Origin: Kappaphycus alvarezii
Taxonomy: Eukaryota; Rhodophyta; Florideophyceae; Gigartinales; Solieriaceae
Assembly (NCBI GenBank): GCA_002205965.3
Contig: NADL03000758.1
Coordinates: 62,001 to 126,000 of the forward strand
Length of the DNA: 64,000 nucleotides
Reading direction: 5' to 3'
Shown: piece by piece, positions 21,360-33,956 of the stretch
Layout: every line of letters begins with the position of its first letter
Numbering within the stretch: the stretch's first letter is position 1
Notes under the pieces: generated by a model
The model's database searches: none
Told to the model about the DNA's origin: nothing
What the model saw: the letters and a program-made list of their open reading frames with translations, nothing else
Position numbers and translations under genes: made by a program

Positions 21360-23360
21360 AAAAATGTTTTTAGATGATATGGGATTCTTTGGTGACTATC
21401 CAGCTTCAGCACACACCATAGACGATATAGGACACAGCGCTAGTTCGCCTTTCACTTTGCGCACGTTTCGAATATTACCATATACTCCAGCAGATGGATC
21501 CTGATATGGATATTCAACTCCGGCCTCCACCAAGAACTCTTTTTTCTTCGAAGTACCATTCAGCTCGAAGTACATTATCTACACAGGGTAACATCAAACG
21601 AATGAAATAATCTCGTTACGAAGAAAAATATGATATTTCTAGGTACAGTTGTCCACTAGTGCACTTTGGTGTTCAACCTGCTAAGATGGGGGATAATATA
21701 CCTTTGAACATTGAGAATATTCCAGTTTTTAGCGGTTACATTGACCTGTACAGGTCTAATGTGGTAGCACAGGACTACTTGTTCCCGAGTCTTACTCAAG
21801 ACAACCTCTCTTGTGCGTATATAGTACTAGCCGCGCTAGAGTTGAGAAAACTCACCAATTTCGCCGTTTTGGATGCGTTGAGGCGTAATGGCCTTGTCAA
21901 TCGGAAGATTTTGTTCAATGAAAAGAGGAAAGTTTGAATATCATGACTATATATGGGATATTCTTAGTTCCCAAAGCTGCTGTTCCCATCGTTACGAGAA
22001 TAACGATACATTTTGATGAAAGTAAACTCATCATAAAATGCCTATCGATAATGAGAATGTTACAATCGTTGATAGTGTACACTTACTGGTGGACAGAAAC
22101 ACAAACTGATGGTGAGGAAAGTACTGAGTTTGTAACTGGACAGTTATGTCCTTAATATCTCTCCCAGATCATCAGGAAGTCAAGAGTATACGTTCAAGCA
22201 GTCAATGAGATAGGAAAGACATCCGAATATGCAAGAAAGATATTACATAAGCCGAATATTCACCTTGTCATTGAGCTGTATGAATTTAAAATTTCCGTGT
22301 TCGGCCATACTCTGGAATTTATGGAACTTATCTTCGAGGTAACGCAGCAGCCAATGAATTGTTGTATTTAAAGGAGCAACAATCATGACGCTGATTTTCT
22401 TGCAGTGGAAAACTGCCTAATCATGGACTGTATTTGTCGACTTGCTGCACTATACAAATGTTCAATAGATGATAGTAACGGTAAGGAAACGTACTGTATA
22501 GCAATTCGAAAGCTTTTGCTTGTTACTAATGCAAATTTTCTTGATGAAAAATGCGAGATTTACTTTGCTTGATCCTTCTGTTTACGATTGTTTAACGAAC
22601 TCTGCCCAATTAGAATAAATTTTCAAAGAAAACTTACACCTGGCATATTCTCGACCATCCGTAGGGAAGCGGAATGTAATCAGCAGAATAAAAAATTAAT
22701 AATTGTATTCTCTAGACCAATGACTAGGTTCCAGCCCTTCGTATTTAACAGCAGCAATAGAAACAAATGCCGTTCTTTTCAACTTCTAAGAGTTTTAGTT
22801 GCCACCGCCGCGTAAAGTTATGGCAATCATCATGGGTCACAATTCAAAATTTTTACTGTGAGCGGCACTGAGATCCCGAAACCAAATGATCCATCAAAGG
22901 TGCAACCGTACGGGTGCGAATATGCCTAACCCAACTTTCAACTCTCAATTATATCAAACTTATTATTCTGCGCTCATTTACGGGGACCCAGCACACTGTT
23001 ATGTTCATCGACCTGTACGTATCGGTGTGGATCTTTTTCCAAGGCTAATGTCTTCTGTGCGTGATGCTTGACTCAAATTGGTGTTTTACGAAGTACATTT
23101 CGTAACAATGTTTCACCTTTTCACCTTCTGCAACGCCAAACCAGAAAATATCACTGTCTATCGTCACTCCTACGGATGCGTAGATGTTGCAATCAAATGC
23201 ATAAGACTCAACTTAATCATACACGTTAACTTATCCAACAATATGATGAGTCCTCATGCGTTCAGAAAACACTTACGTCACACGCATAAATGTGGAGATA
23301 TCATGCTAGGCAACCAACACGAGTTGATCAACTATTCTCATTTGGGGCTCTTCATCTGAT
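21360..23360 (+). pseudogene. Remnant of an unrecognised large, probably transposon-borne, protein
   Basis: A series of plus-strand blocks in slightly different frames reads like one decayed protein. They are FLDDMGFFGDYPASAHTIDD with IGHSASSPF at 21361-21450; VQPAKMGDNIPLNIENIPVF and LYRSNVVAQDYLFPSLTQDN at 21670-21810; ARKILHKPNIHLVIELYEF and FGHTLEFMELIFE at 22220-22340; SNNHDADFLAVENCLIMDC at 22377-22431; and a C-terminal AFRKHLRHTHKCGDIMLGN at 23260-23320. The pattern of a KPNVH...LLELY...FGH...HQP helix region recalls the domain that follows the catalytic part in large KDZ- or tnp2-like transposases, but I cannot confirm that. I give no function. Many stops show it is dead. Confidence 0.35.
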
Positions 23361-23599
23361 TAGCTGGATGATATATATAATCACCTACATGCATGAATAT
23401 GCATGACCACAGATTAACCACAATTTCATGGATGAAATCTAGCTTCATCGAGAAGTTTGGCATCAAGAGCACTTTGAACCTTAGTTTGAGGAGGATTCAA
23501 GCTTTGGTGAGTGATTGTTTGAAAATAACACGTCATGACCTGTTTTCCTACATGCGATGCAACAAAATTACTGCTACTAGTTTCAACTTTTTGGTTTGA

Positions 23600-26500
23600 T
23601 ATATTTCATTACGATAATCTACAATATTTTGTTTGTACAGCTCGATTTTATGAGCGATTTTCTTGATATATGTTTTGATATTGTAGTGTTGTAGTTCTAA
23701 GCGAAAGCGATCTGGTAAAATTCATTTGTTATACAGCTTTTCTTTCTGAAGGAAGATGAATATAGCCGTTATTACCGACGTCCCTCGGCAATGAATCATG
23801 CCTGTACAGATAAAAAAATTGCAACCTACAAATTTCACTTTGTGTGGACAGGAAATACTGAAATTTCCTGTTCACGCGAAGTGATAACACATGTATGAAG
23901 GCACAGAGCCATAGTAACATTGAATTTTATTAGTTCTCAAACAATATATCAATCAATAAACCAATGAGATATTTTGGTTGGCACGGTACTATGAATGGCC
24001 AATAAAAATGATGATTATTTATTTAATCAAATCAAAAAATACTTGGGAGGGAAAAAGATGTTTTTTTTGAAAGTGACCTCGAAGTGTCTTTTTCAACGTC
24101 AGGCCTATTACCAGTAGAATCAGGGCGATCAGGGACATTTTTTAGCATCAATGAAAAATTCTTATATTCGTGGTGATCATGGAATTGTTAACGGAGTTCC
24201 TGTCACATAAGGTTTTTACTACAATTTCCGTGCCGCAAATTTCGTACGTGCTGCTGATTTCAACTTAAAGAACAGCTGGACAAATTGCTCATGCGCAAGA
24301 GGTGGAAAAATAAAATTTAGCGGAACACTCGCAAAAAAAATTCATGTCAAACTTCAGAATTCGATCTTTGATCATGTTTTGGTCAATTTATCTAGTTTTT
24401 TGAAACAAGCGCGAAACAGTTAAAAGAAATAAATTTTCATTTGAAAGAACTTTTGATATCAAAAAGTACTGCGTGGGTCCCCAAAGTTTAAGTAGCTTCG
24501 ATCGCACGCTACCTGGCGAAAAAAAGAACTGTACATAAGTTATCTAATGCATGAAACCTAACTTAAACTACCGTAGATTTCGTAAATTTCCAAATGCACA
24601 ACAGCTTGAAACGTAATATTCTTTTAATTAAGAAAAGAATCCATGCAATGTAACTCCAACTGAACGTGCAAAGTTACTATATATCTCCCTTATGTTCGGA
24701 AAAACAATGCACGATATGATGAGCTGAAGCTGCTGAAAGCTTTGAGGACCTAGAAGAGGAAGCATAACCGTTGGTTAATGTGAGAGTTCTGGTACGAGAT
24801 GATACTGACCCTGACTGAGAAATTAAGAGCTCAGCCCTTGCAGACATAAATTGGAAATAATGAGGTATATGATGAAACTTAACCCAGCTCATCGAGAAGC
24901 CGAGAAAAAATTAATTATAGAGAAAAGCCGCCTAGGCGTGGCGAAATACAAAATGATTGGTCTAAGATACAGAGCATTTTCAAAAAAATAGTGGACTGCG
25001 TAGTGAAGTTATTTATACTACGGGTGAGAAAGTTTAGATTTTTTAAAATATTGGAGGTAAAACAGCTATTTTGGGGCGTCAATGAATGATATTAATATAT
25101 CATAGTGCCGTGGATCGCCTTCCTACTTCTCAGGAATTCTCAAAGCATAACTTGAGCAAATAATTCAATCAGATGATTCTGAATATCACGCTCTCCACAA
25201 TTATTTTCCTACAGTCTGCATATGGCTCGATCATGTTTGACAGGTAGGACAAGTTGAAAATGCAATGGGTAGTTAATATAATGCTCCAGATCGGTTTGGA
25301 CTAGATGGTAGTAATTGTAGAACAAATTCTACTCACAAAAGTTTCAATTGCCGAAATGCTGTTTATAACATTTTCCGTGTCATCAAATTCTTCCAAGAAA
25401 TCCTACGTCCTTTTATATCTGGTATTAACCAAAGGTATTTCAAATCATTATATGTTAATGACGGCGGACACCCACTCAAGTGATCTAGGATTCAGAGAAA
25501 GTCGACTTGACGCCACAATTCGGAAGTAAATAATAGGAATGATTGACCACGGAAATTGAAAAATAGTATTGAAGGATTATATTCGATAAAACTCCAATTT
25601 GTCTCAGGATAGGTTTCTCTAGAGCCTAAAGACAGAGAAAATATTCAAAAAGCACGTAAATTCAAGTTTATAGTACAAGTATTTCGGGACCAGCTCAAGA
25701 AGTCTTTATTTCACAACAATATAAATGCGATACCATCCTCAATCAGAACGATTGTTCTAAATACTTCCTTTTCAAATTTATGAGTTTCTCTAATGATGTA
25801 AAAGACATATCGTCTGAGAGTAGATCAAGTAATGATGAATATTTGTGTAAAACCTACCGCCAAAATTGGAATGAATGTAAAACAAATTCTCAAACTATTG
25901 AAACTGTTATATGGACTAGCTGACAGTGGCGATTGTTTTGGGTAATAAATTATCAATTACCTCCGAGAGGAACTGGAAATATAATAATTAGTGAGAGATG
26001 GGACTACATTCCACAAATTTGTGTGTGCATCGCTCAATGGAATTTTCGCGAAATATGAAGATGAAATTTTACGAAGCGGGAAAAACAACTAGACAAATTG
26101 ACAAGAGAGAATGGAAAAATAGATGCCAACCCGCGTCAGAAACAATTTTTTTCAGCTAGATTAATGATTGAAGCTAACATAAATGGATTTGAGTTACATC
26201 AACAAAACATCATTTCAAAACTAGAATAAACACCTAAATATTCAAACTTTGCAGAATTGATGTCAATACACGCATTGACCGTTTTGATAAAATACTGAAG
26301 TCCAGAAACTTCTTTTTGCTATAATTAGTCACATTACAGAGTATAAGTTTAATAATTTGCATCTTGCATCGGCACATATGGAAGTCAGTAGAGTGCTACC
26401 TTTCGAGACTAGTGCTGTCGTCTTACCAGAAGACGAGACTCCCGAGACTCTGCCCTGCCATACACCCGCACCTTTACTCGGAAATGCACAACTACCCTCT

Positions 26501-26770
26501 AATCCATCTATCAACTGGTGTCTAATTACAGAAACATCACATGCAGCGTTTAAGCCCCCTGCTCAACACAAGGCGCCAAATTCGACAGAATCTAAACTCA
26601 AATAGTTTTCATTCACAGAGGCTTTTAATCTGGTGCTGCTACAGTCTATACGGCAACGTGATGCACATAGAACATCGAAAGATCATTATGACAAGCTTTT
26701 CAAGAAAGCTTGCTAAACTTTCATTGCAATCGCACCCTCCGCCGTATGGAGGCATAAATAAAAAACACGT
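23600..26770. other. AT-rich gene-free stretch
   Basis: No recognisable coding sequence on either strand. Short frames (for example minus 24677-24892 and plus 25305-25529) lack known motifs. A plus-strand stretch near 24170-24360 reads HGIVNGVPVT then YNFRAANFVRAADFN with several stops, possibly another decayed element. Confidence 0.5.
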
Positions 26771-26779
26771 ATTTAGACT

Positions 26780-27300
26780 TTGAGGGACAAGTACAGGAAA
26801 TTTTTAACATTGGAAAAGTTCAAGACAATGTGTTTATCGACTCCAGTAATTGTAGAAGACGTGTGTGAAGAGTATTTGCTGATATATTACTTGGTGTCGG
26901 AGACTCAGGATTTCGAATTGCACTGCAACAATCGCAAAGACAAATTAGCTGCAAGAGAAGAGGCATTGGTAGCCGCTGGTTGGCCGATACAGAAGATGTC
27001 TCTAAAATGTCGTTCAACTGTTGTGAAAAAACGTTGAAGCGGATAGTGATGAGCCTGCACCCAGCTCCGGCAGCTTTTCCGCAAGTACTTATACGAGAAG
27101 GCGATTGAAAGAGGAGGTTGGGATAAAATATGTGTGGAACGATAAATTTATTCGGATAAGGGACAATAAAAGAGAGCTCGAGGCCCAAAAGGATTCGATT
27201 CGCGGGAAGGGGCTTGCGCTCCAAAAAGGGAAGTGTGAAGCATAAAAGAAATATCGGGAAAAAATCCAGAAGGAAAAAAACGTGCAGCCGCAATTGATGC
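26780..27300 (+). pseudogene. Fragment of a Myb/SANT-like (trihelix-type) protein
   Basis: The frame starts RDKYRKFLTLEKFKT, which fits the last helix of SANT/trihelix-type DNA-binding domains (usually preceded by QCRDKW...). An acidic linker and a lysine/glutamate-rich, probably coiled-coil tail follow (ELEAQKDSIRGKGLALQKGK) after a stop at 27037. Such proteins are the usual second ORF of PIF/Harbinger transposons, but no transposase was found next to it. Assignment is tentative. Confidence 0.3.
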
Positions 27301-29200
27301 AGTCGCGAATAAGCAAGTTGACACAACCTGCTGTGTTGCGTGCTTTTAACTCGGTGCTCGTAAGTAGATATCAAATACAGGCGGCTAAACTTGAAATTTG
27401 TACGTTTGGTCTCCCCGATATAAACAGAAGTAGAAAAAGTTTAGCAAGTTAGCTGATGCTTTTTTACAGTAGTGCAATAGTCTCCTTGCGAACTATGAGG
27501 TTACGACCGAAGTCTTGAGAGCTAAAGTAAAGCTTCAAATCCCGTTATTTGTGTTCAAATTCAACTCTTACCGAGCTTATATGTGTATTCATCAGCTTCT
27601 CTTCTTCAGACCCTAGCTCACTAAGGAATGGGGGCAGAAGACAAGGGCGAAGAAAACGCGCAGAGTGCACATGTATGAAGTACTGTAATCTATTTGGGCA
27701 GAACGATTCTTGCATAATAAGCTCCCAATTGCTCTGTCATAGCAATGTTAAAGAGTAACTTCGCCCGGGTTCAAGACCGTGGAGGGAAAAATCAGCGCTA
27801 CGGGCGTACTAATGGTCTGATACACGAGACAGTGCATTCTTTTGAGACCTGAACAGCAACTGTGTTGGTTCCTTCTATGTGTCACAGGCTTGCAAATCTT
27901 TATTTTCGGGCAGTCGAAAAAAGCCATACACTAATCGAGTGGGGACCCAGTGTTCTCGATTACTTGTAAATAAATGTCGGTCCCCGCATGAGAAAGTCAG
28001 CCCGAAGGTTCACTAAATATTTAAACGTCTCGATAAAGGCCTCAATTTTATCCTAAAAGATTTCAGATAGCTGCGGGGACGAAAAGCTGTAATTAAGCTC
28101 AACTGAGCAGCCTAGCCATTGTTGTCGTCTAGTTCTACCGTTCCAAGGGATCATTTTGCTGATATACATGACTTCTCTTTTCATGAAACGAAATACAAAA
28201 AGCTGTGGTGCTCTGAGATCATGTATTTGTTGAAAGGACGGTCGAACATGACGAGCTCTTATCGATCTGGGACATTTTCTGATGTTCTCTGCTTGCAGCC
28301 ACTCCAGCATGTGCAAGGATCTCTTCAAGCGTGTCCAGTATTAAGGACTGCAGTTCTCGGTACTTCCAAATATCTCTTCAATAGCGTCCTTTGCTTATAG
28401 AAGTTGGCAAGTTTTATGCTGCAGAGAAGGGGTAAAGGAGGAATCGCACGGGAACATATCGAGAAGCTTTCACGAAAATTCTTTAGCTCAAAAAATTTTC
28501 TTTGGGTTTTTCTGAGATGTAATGCCGTATTTTTGACACCACGAAGCCCCAACGAAAATCGTACTGCGTAATTTCTTTAATTGCACATTTTGTACGTAAA
28601 CCACTAAAATTCTGCACTATAAAGTAAGTAACATGTGGTAAATTTTTTTTGAGGCTTAAAGTGTACTCAAAGCCAGCTGTTATCACTTACGACAATTCAG
28701 AACGGGGACGAATGCATAATTTACAGTAGTAGGAAAGGCGACGAAACTGACGCGCCTAATTTGCACCTGACACGCAGATGTCACACGTTGACTCATCTAA
28801 ATTACAGCACTGACTTGCTGACCTTTCAGCCTCCAACATACCCGGTATTTTATGTACCTGGGCTTCATTACTGTACAGTAATCCATATATTCTTGATTGA
28901 CAATCCCGGCTGCAGTAAAATGCCTGTAATAAGCACTGTAACACCAGAAAAAATCTGTTCCTTTCAAACAAAACGACCCAAACCCATTTAATTAGATGCA
29001 GAAGACGCTCTACAAAGTCAATTTGCATTTGGAAAGTTAGTATTTTAATTTTTCTAAAAATGGTTACTACAGAGCCGTAAAAAGTATATACCTTCCAAAG
29101 AAATGGACGTTTTCTTGACAAACTAGTAGTCTGTGTTTCCTCCCCTTCTGCCCAAGACATCATCATATCTCTAGGGGAGGGATTCAACTAGTTTCACGAG
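27301..29200. other. Gene-free stretch
   Basis: No domain recognised. Minus-strand frames at 28053-28328 and 28756-29187 (143 codons) have no known motif. A TACTGTACAGTA palindrome lies near 28871-28882. Confidence 0.45.
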
Positions 29201-29219
29201 CAGCGAAATGTCCAACTTA

Positions 29220-30075
29220 TTCCACGAGGACAGAAAACATTCTTTTAACTTACTGAATGATCGAAGCTAATTTTTTTGGGGTAAACTTTCGTGAAAAGGA
29301 GAGACCGTAAATTATCGATTTGATTGAGGTCAGGGGAACGGACAGGCTAAGATAAAAGAGCAATATTATTATCGCAAACCACTTTTTCGAGTAGGTTGTC
29401 GTATGAATAGACGCTCCACCCTGCTGAAACGTCCAGTCCACAGTATACATAATACTGTGTAGTAACCGGATTTAAATGGTCCTCCAGAGTTCTGGTGTAA
29501 GCTTTGTTATCATGTTTTCATTTCATGATACCACGGGCTTTTCCCCGAAAATGACAATACCCCACACAACATCACAAATCCACCTTCCTGCTGCCGCGTA
29601 GAAAAAACCTGTTTTTATAGTAGGATAAAACTATACATTTATCTTTATCTAGACGATTTCAGTACGACACTAAACCATCTGGGCCGTCTAAATTAAACTT
29701 TTCTCCTCACTGAAAACGAGTTTACGCCATTTTCCTTATTCCCTGTAAAACGTTGCCGAGCTCAGTTGCAATGGTTAACTTTATGCGTCTCTGGGAGCAT
29801 ATGTTCTTTCCTTATCCTTCTAAACTGACAAATTAAATTTTCCTCCAGCACCTAGCATATTATAGATTCTCTGATGGGCGGAGAGAGGTCCTTGCGGACG
29901 GACCGAGCTGAAACATGTTGCCTTCAGGCTTCTCTAAGAAGGCGATAGATGTGATGTTCTCTCATTTTCAGTGGCTTTTCTGACCTTTAGTTGATGCCAT
30001 ATTACGCCTGGAGCTTTACGTAGCTCCCTACAACGTTGGTAGACCCCCAATTCATTGGCGGTTGCACAATTGGAT
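29220..30075 (-). pseudogene. Tc1/mariner transposase relic
   Basis: Reading the minus strand, peptides in shifting frames follow the Tc1 catalytic domain. KWRKLVFSEEKSL and, in the next frame, FNLDGPDG (about 29690-29740) correspond to the first catalytic aspartate strand. WTFQQGGASIHTTTYSKKWF (about 29370-29430) corresponds to the second, where QQDNA..H is usual. A LNxI/EN-like segment follows near 29330. The second catalytic residue is altered (QQGGAS) and stops are frequent. No terminal repeats found. Confidence 0.65.
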
Positions 30076-30182
30076 ATTTATTGACCATGAAGGGCATTGG
30101 TAATGTCTTTTTCCCTTCCAGTGAAGTGGTAGCCTCTCGTCAAGGTGTGTGGGTGCGGATGTGTTGCCAGTAGTTGGTGATA

Positions 30183-32235
30183 CAGTGGTTTTTCGATAAT
30201 TTCACCGAGGTGGTTGACCTCCACTTGGTGCAATTAATATATTGGTGCAATAACAAAGACTGTATGCCTACACGTGTCGGGCGATTCAGTTGATTTAACT
30301 ACCATCACCTCCCATCTTCTCATTCAGCGTCAGCCGCCTATGAGCACCGCGGAACTCCTCGCGAATCGCGCTCTGAAGGGAACAGAGCGCTCTGCGTAGG
30401 AGGGCGGACAGACTGCCACGCGCTTCAGCATATCTATTGACCATTGAAATTGTACGTAGAGTTTCTTTGCCGAGAGACACCTGTGTAGATTCAATCGGTT
30501 CTTCCTCATCGCCGCTGTCGCTGTCAACGTGCTTGTCTACCATTTGATCAACCAAAGTGTCGAGGGAAACGATTTTAGTGTAGTCCTCCTCCCCTGGCAT
30601 ATTCAAGAGCGTAGCTACCGACATTCGCTAATGAACCGAGATTAAATCCTCCATTGCTTTCTGTGCACGTTGCTCATCGGCACGTAAAACGTTGCCGTCT
30701 GTACTTGTTCGTTCAGATTCCAGTTTTGTTTGCTTCCAACAATTGCTTATGATGGCCGCCTCTAGCTCTTTCCACTGCATCTTAACCGTTTGCATAGCAG
30801 ACAGGATATCCACCTTGTATATTGTACCAACTTTTTCATCAAGCAGGCCCAGAGAACGCTCCATCTGCAATGAACGATAACGAAATTTCATGGCTGCGAT
30901 GATGCCAGCGTCCAACGGCTGGATTTTGGAAGTGGTATAAAATCCACCTTAACATTGGACAAATGTAGAATGTTGGAAACACTGCCATGGGCGCTATAGT
31001 TGTCGATGAGCAGGATTGCATTTCTGGCTCTTGTAGCTGAAATGTATGCGTTGAACCGTCCCTACCAGTTAAAGAACAAATGACACGTTATCCATGCCTT
31101 CTCATAGTAGTGATAGTCAAGCCAAAGTTCTGGACTGCCCTTCTTCTTGAATGCAAGTGGACGAGTAGCAGTGCCGGTAAATATCGGCTCAATCCTCTCA
31201 GATCCGTCCGCATTACAGCATAAGAGAACTGTTAATCTATCTTTCGCCGTCTTGTCCCCTAGGAAACTCTGATGCGCAACAGCTTGTCAGGTAGCATACT
31301 GTAGTTTAAGAAGCATTCATCTGCACTAAACCTGTCTTACCTCGAATGCGATGACAGAATTTCTCTCAATGAATGAATTTTCATCGGCATCTCCATCCTC
31401 TCTGTGAGACCGTGCGGTACGAAGATTGCAGCGGGGTTTAAAGTTCGATACCGATCCATCAGAAAACTTCAAGTCCACTCGACGATCCTCTGCCACCTGT
31501 TCATTGAATTTATCCTGCAGACGAAGTGCTTTTCGTTTAATCAAGAAATGATAAATTTTAACACGGCTTGTGTACATATCACAAATCCATTGATAAAGGG
31601 CTATTTCGAGTGCGTGACTTCTCCCTTTTCTAGCTCGTTCCTTCATGTCAGCTCGTCGCCGTGAATGTTTTGGAGTGGCGGCGGGTGGGTTGCGAAGGAT
31701 GCCTGTGATTGTAGATCGGTTCGGCTTCTGTGGAAGGTGAAACGTCCCCTGCACCCAGCTGACTAAATTCTTCCCAGCTGTAGGCTCATGTGTCAAGCGC
31801 CGTCTCTCAGCCTCGGCAACAATTGGCGCTTCTGTCGACGGTTGAGGGAGACATTTGTCATTTTGAAGCACTTGGTTGTTGATGAAGGAGTCTTGGAGAT
31901 GTTCGGGGAACCTGGGGGGTTCCATGGACCCTCGCACTTATGCCTCAAACAATTTGAACTCAAACTTCTAATTGTTGTGCACCGTGTTCAAAAAAGTCAG
32001 CACTCTCATTGGGCCTGCTGGAGGCTTTTACCCCGTTTCAAAAATTCAAATCTTTTCGGCTGGCACAAATTTTTCGCTAGAACAAAAGGCCCTGAACGTG
32101 GTTCAATTAACCATATTTGCACCAATCATTAAAATTAGTTAAATCTTTGGGGGGTACGAGGACGGTGGATCACAACTTGGTGCAATTAGCCCAATGGTGC
32201 AGTTATCGTAGGGTACAGTTATCGACAAACCACTG
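30183..32235 (-). mobile_element. Pogo/Tigger-type DNA transposon with TIRs and TA duplication
   Basis: The left end (30183) reads CAGTGGTTTTTCGATAA. The right end, read inward on the minus strand from 32235, reads CAGTGGTTTGTCGATAA. Each is flanked by TA (30181-30182 and 32236-32237), the target duplication of the Tc1/mariner/pogo superfamily. Near each end a second motif, CTTGGTGCAATTA, is repeated in the same orientation. The element is 2053 bp, a normal size for Tigger, and carries one transposase gene on the minus strand. The ends are nearly intact, so the copy is younger than most others in the window. Confidence 0.9.
30295..31937 (-). pseudogene. Pogo/Tigger (CENP-B-like) transposase with frameshifts
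   Basis: N-terminal codons (31937-31326) hold a helix-turn-helix, GKNLVSWVQGTFHLPQKPNR followed by STITGILRN, then a CENP-B-type second DNA-binding domain, HALEIALYQWICDM...VKIYHFLIKRKALRL. The middle (31300-30920) is the DDE region in broken frames. The frame 30915-30628 is the conserved end of the catalytic domain: MDAGIIAAMKFRYRSLQMER, then IYKVDILSAMQTVKMQWKEL and CWKQTKLES. The last frame (30624-30295) is an acidic tail typical of Tigger proteins. At least two frame changes make it non-functional. Confidence 0.85.
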
Positions 32236-32237
32236 TA

Positions 32238-32849
32238 CTTTATGGCATTAGTATAACAGGTGTCCGCAGTTCGGAATCGGGAGGTGTAACAACAACCACG
32301 CAGTTTTGTATCTGTATGTACGTATCCATAATTGGCGACAGAGTTCTCCAGAACCGAGTGATACTGGAAGAGGACTTTACCAAGCAGAGAAGGGGGGGCT
32401 CTCTAGTGATACTAGTACTTTTTACAGGTACTCGGGTTGCAGATTTTGTAAAAAAATGAAAGTACTGTACTTGACCAAATGCAAAATGGGGCCAATGTAG
32501 GGAGACTTAATACTTGATAAATGCAAAATGACTTTGCAGAACGTTTTCTGCATCCAATTAAATGGGTTTAGGCCGTTTTGTTTTGAAGAAACTGCATTTT
32601 TGCGGGAAATATTTGAATTTTTCTGGTGGTACTGTACTTCTTACAGGCAGTTTATTATCGATGATACGATATCTACGCTCCGGTACAAATTAACTGGATA
32701 CCAACCCACATATCTACCACAGTACTGTAAATCAACCCCCCACCAAAAAAAAAGTTTATTGTCGAAGAAACGTGGTGTGACCAACGTGAGGAAAGCCCAG
32801 CTAAGCTTTGAGCCGTCGCGTATTTGCTCCACCAGCCCTCACACCGAAT
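32238..32849. other. Interval upstream of the Trm7 gene
   Basis: No gene. Two TACTGTAC sites (near 32463 and 32629) and a related CAGTACTGTA (near 32719) lie within 390 bp of the Trm7 start codon. It probably contains the promoter. Confidence 0.55.
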
Positions 32850-33788
32850 ATGGGTCGTGCAAGCAAAGACAAGCGCGATATCTACTACAGAAAAGCCAAG
32901 GCCCTCGGTTACCGCGCACGCTCCGCCTTTAAGCTTCAGCAACTCGATGAACAATGTGATCTCTTATCCGACGCCACCAATATTGTCGACCTTTGCGCCG
33001 CCCCCGGCAGTTGGAGCCAATACATTGCACAACGCATGCAGACGCTCGGACGCTCAGAAGAGGCGCGAATTATCGCCATTGATTTGCAGGAAATGGCCCC
33101 TATCGATGGAGTGAAGATGCTTCAGGCAGATATCACGAAGCGATCTACACTAGACGAGATCAGTCAATATTTTGGAAATGTCCCTGCAGATATCGTTGTT
33201 AGCGATGGAGCCCCTGATGTTACTGGACTTCATGACGTGGACGAATACGTTCAGGCGCAACTCGTCCTTGCCGCTCTAAATGTCGCCAGTCAGTTGCTAA
33301 GACCAGGTGGTTCCTTTGTTTCAAAAGTTTTTCGACAGAGAGATACCGACCTTCTCTACAGTCAGCTGCGCATCTATTTTCCAGATGTGACCATCGTTAA
33401 ACCACGCAGCAGCCGGAACAGCAGTATAGAGGCATTTGTTGTATGTCGTAACTTCCTACCTATCCAAGGTTTTGTGCCATGCATCATATCTGGTGACCCG
33501 TCAAGGAATAAGAAAGCAGAGACTTTGTCAACCATGAATAGACTTGCGGTGCCCTTCATTAGTGCTGGCGACCTTTCCGGGCTTGACGCAGATGTGTCAT
33601 ACTCTCTCGATACAACGTTTGAGGAGCTCCAAGTTTCAGACCCCCAGTCATCACCGCAACAGGATGGTGGGAAGTACGTGTCCTTACCTCCTGTTGTACC
33701 TCCGATTAGGCCACCTTACGCCGAGGCTATTCGTCGCCAAAAGCAGGGAGGTCAACCACTCGTGCAAAATGAAGGACACGATGTTTGA
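32850..33788 (+). CDS. TRM7: tRNA 2'-O-ribose methyltransferase (FTSJ1/Trm7 type)
   Basis: A 312-residue member of the FtsJ/RrmJ family. The eukaryotic Trm7/FTSJ1 branch methylates the 2'-OH of anticodon-loop nucleotides 32 and 34 of certain tRNAs, using S-adenosylmethionine, with partner proteins. The ATG at 32850 is chosen because the protein then starts MGRASKDKRDIYYRKAKALG, the standard family start; a longer frame upstream lacks an ATG. The catalytic tetrad is present: Lys28 (SAFKLQQLDE), Asp in VVSDGAPDVTG, Lys in GSFVSKVFRQ and Glu in SSRNSSIEAFVVC. The SAM-binding loop is VDLCAAPGSWSQYI. A C-terminal extension of about 80 residues is variable in the family. The gene converges on Prp18, with 168 bp between stop codons. 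Confidence 0.93.
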   Translation: MGRASKDKRDIYYRKAKALGYRARSAFKLQQLDEQCDLLSDATNIVDLCAAPGSWSQYIAQRMQTLGRSEEARIIAIDLQEMAPIDGVKMLQADITKRSTLDEISQYFGNVPADIVVSDGAPDVTGLHDVDEYVQAQLVLAALNVASQLLRPGGSFVSKVFRQRDTDLLYSQLRIYFPDVTIVKPRSSRNSSIEAFVVCRNFLPIQGFVPCIISGDPSRNKKAETLSTMNRLAVPFISAGDLSGLDADVSYSLDTTFEELQVSDPQSSPQQDGGKYVSLPPVVPPIRPPYAEAIRRQKQGGQPLVQNEGHDV

Positions 33789-33956
33789 TCGAACGCAATG
33801 GGATTGGCACTGAGACCCACGTCATTCTCTCCTTCCTTTCAATAGAGCATAGAGTTACAACTGAGGATACCTACCTTTGACTGGAAAATAAGCAAGTGTG
33901 TGTGCACTGTATATGAAAATGGAAATGCGAGTTTCCGTACCGTGATCAAGTGCCAG

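Noticed and set aside
28756..29187. 143-codon minus-strand frame
   Set aside because: No family resemblance, and AT-rich decayed DNA surrounds it; not enough to call a gene.
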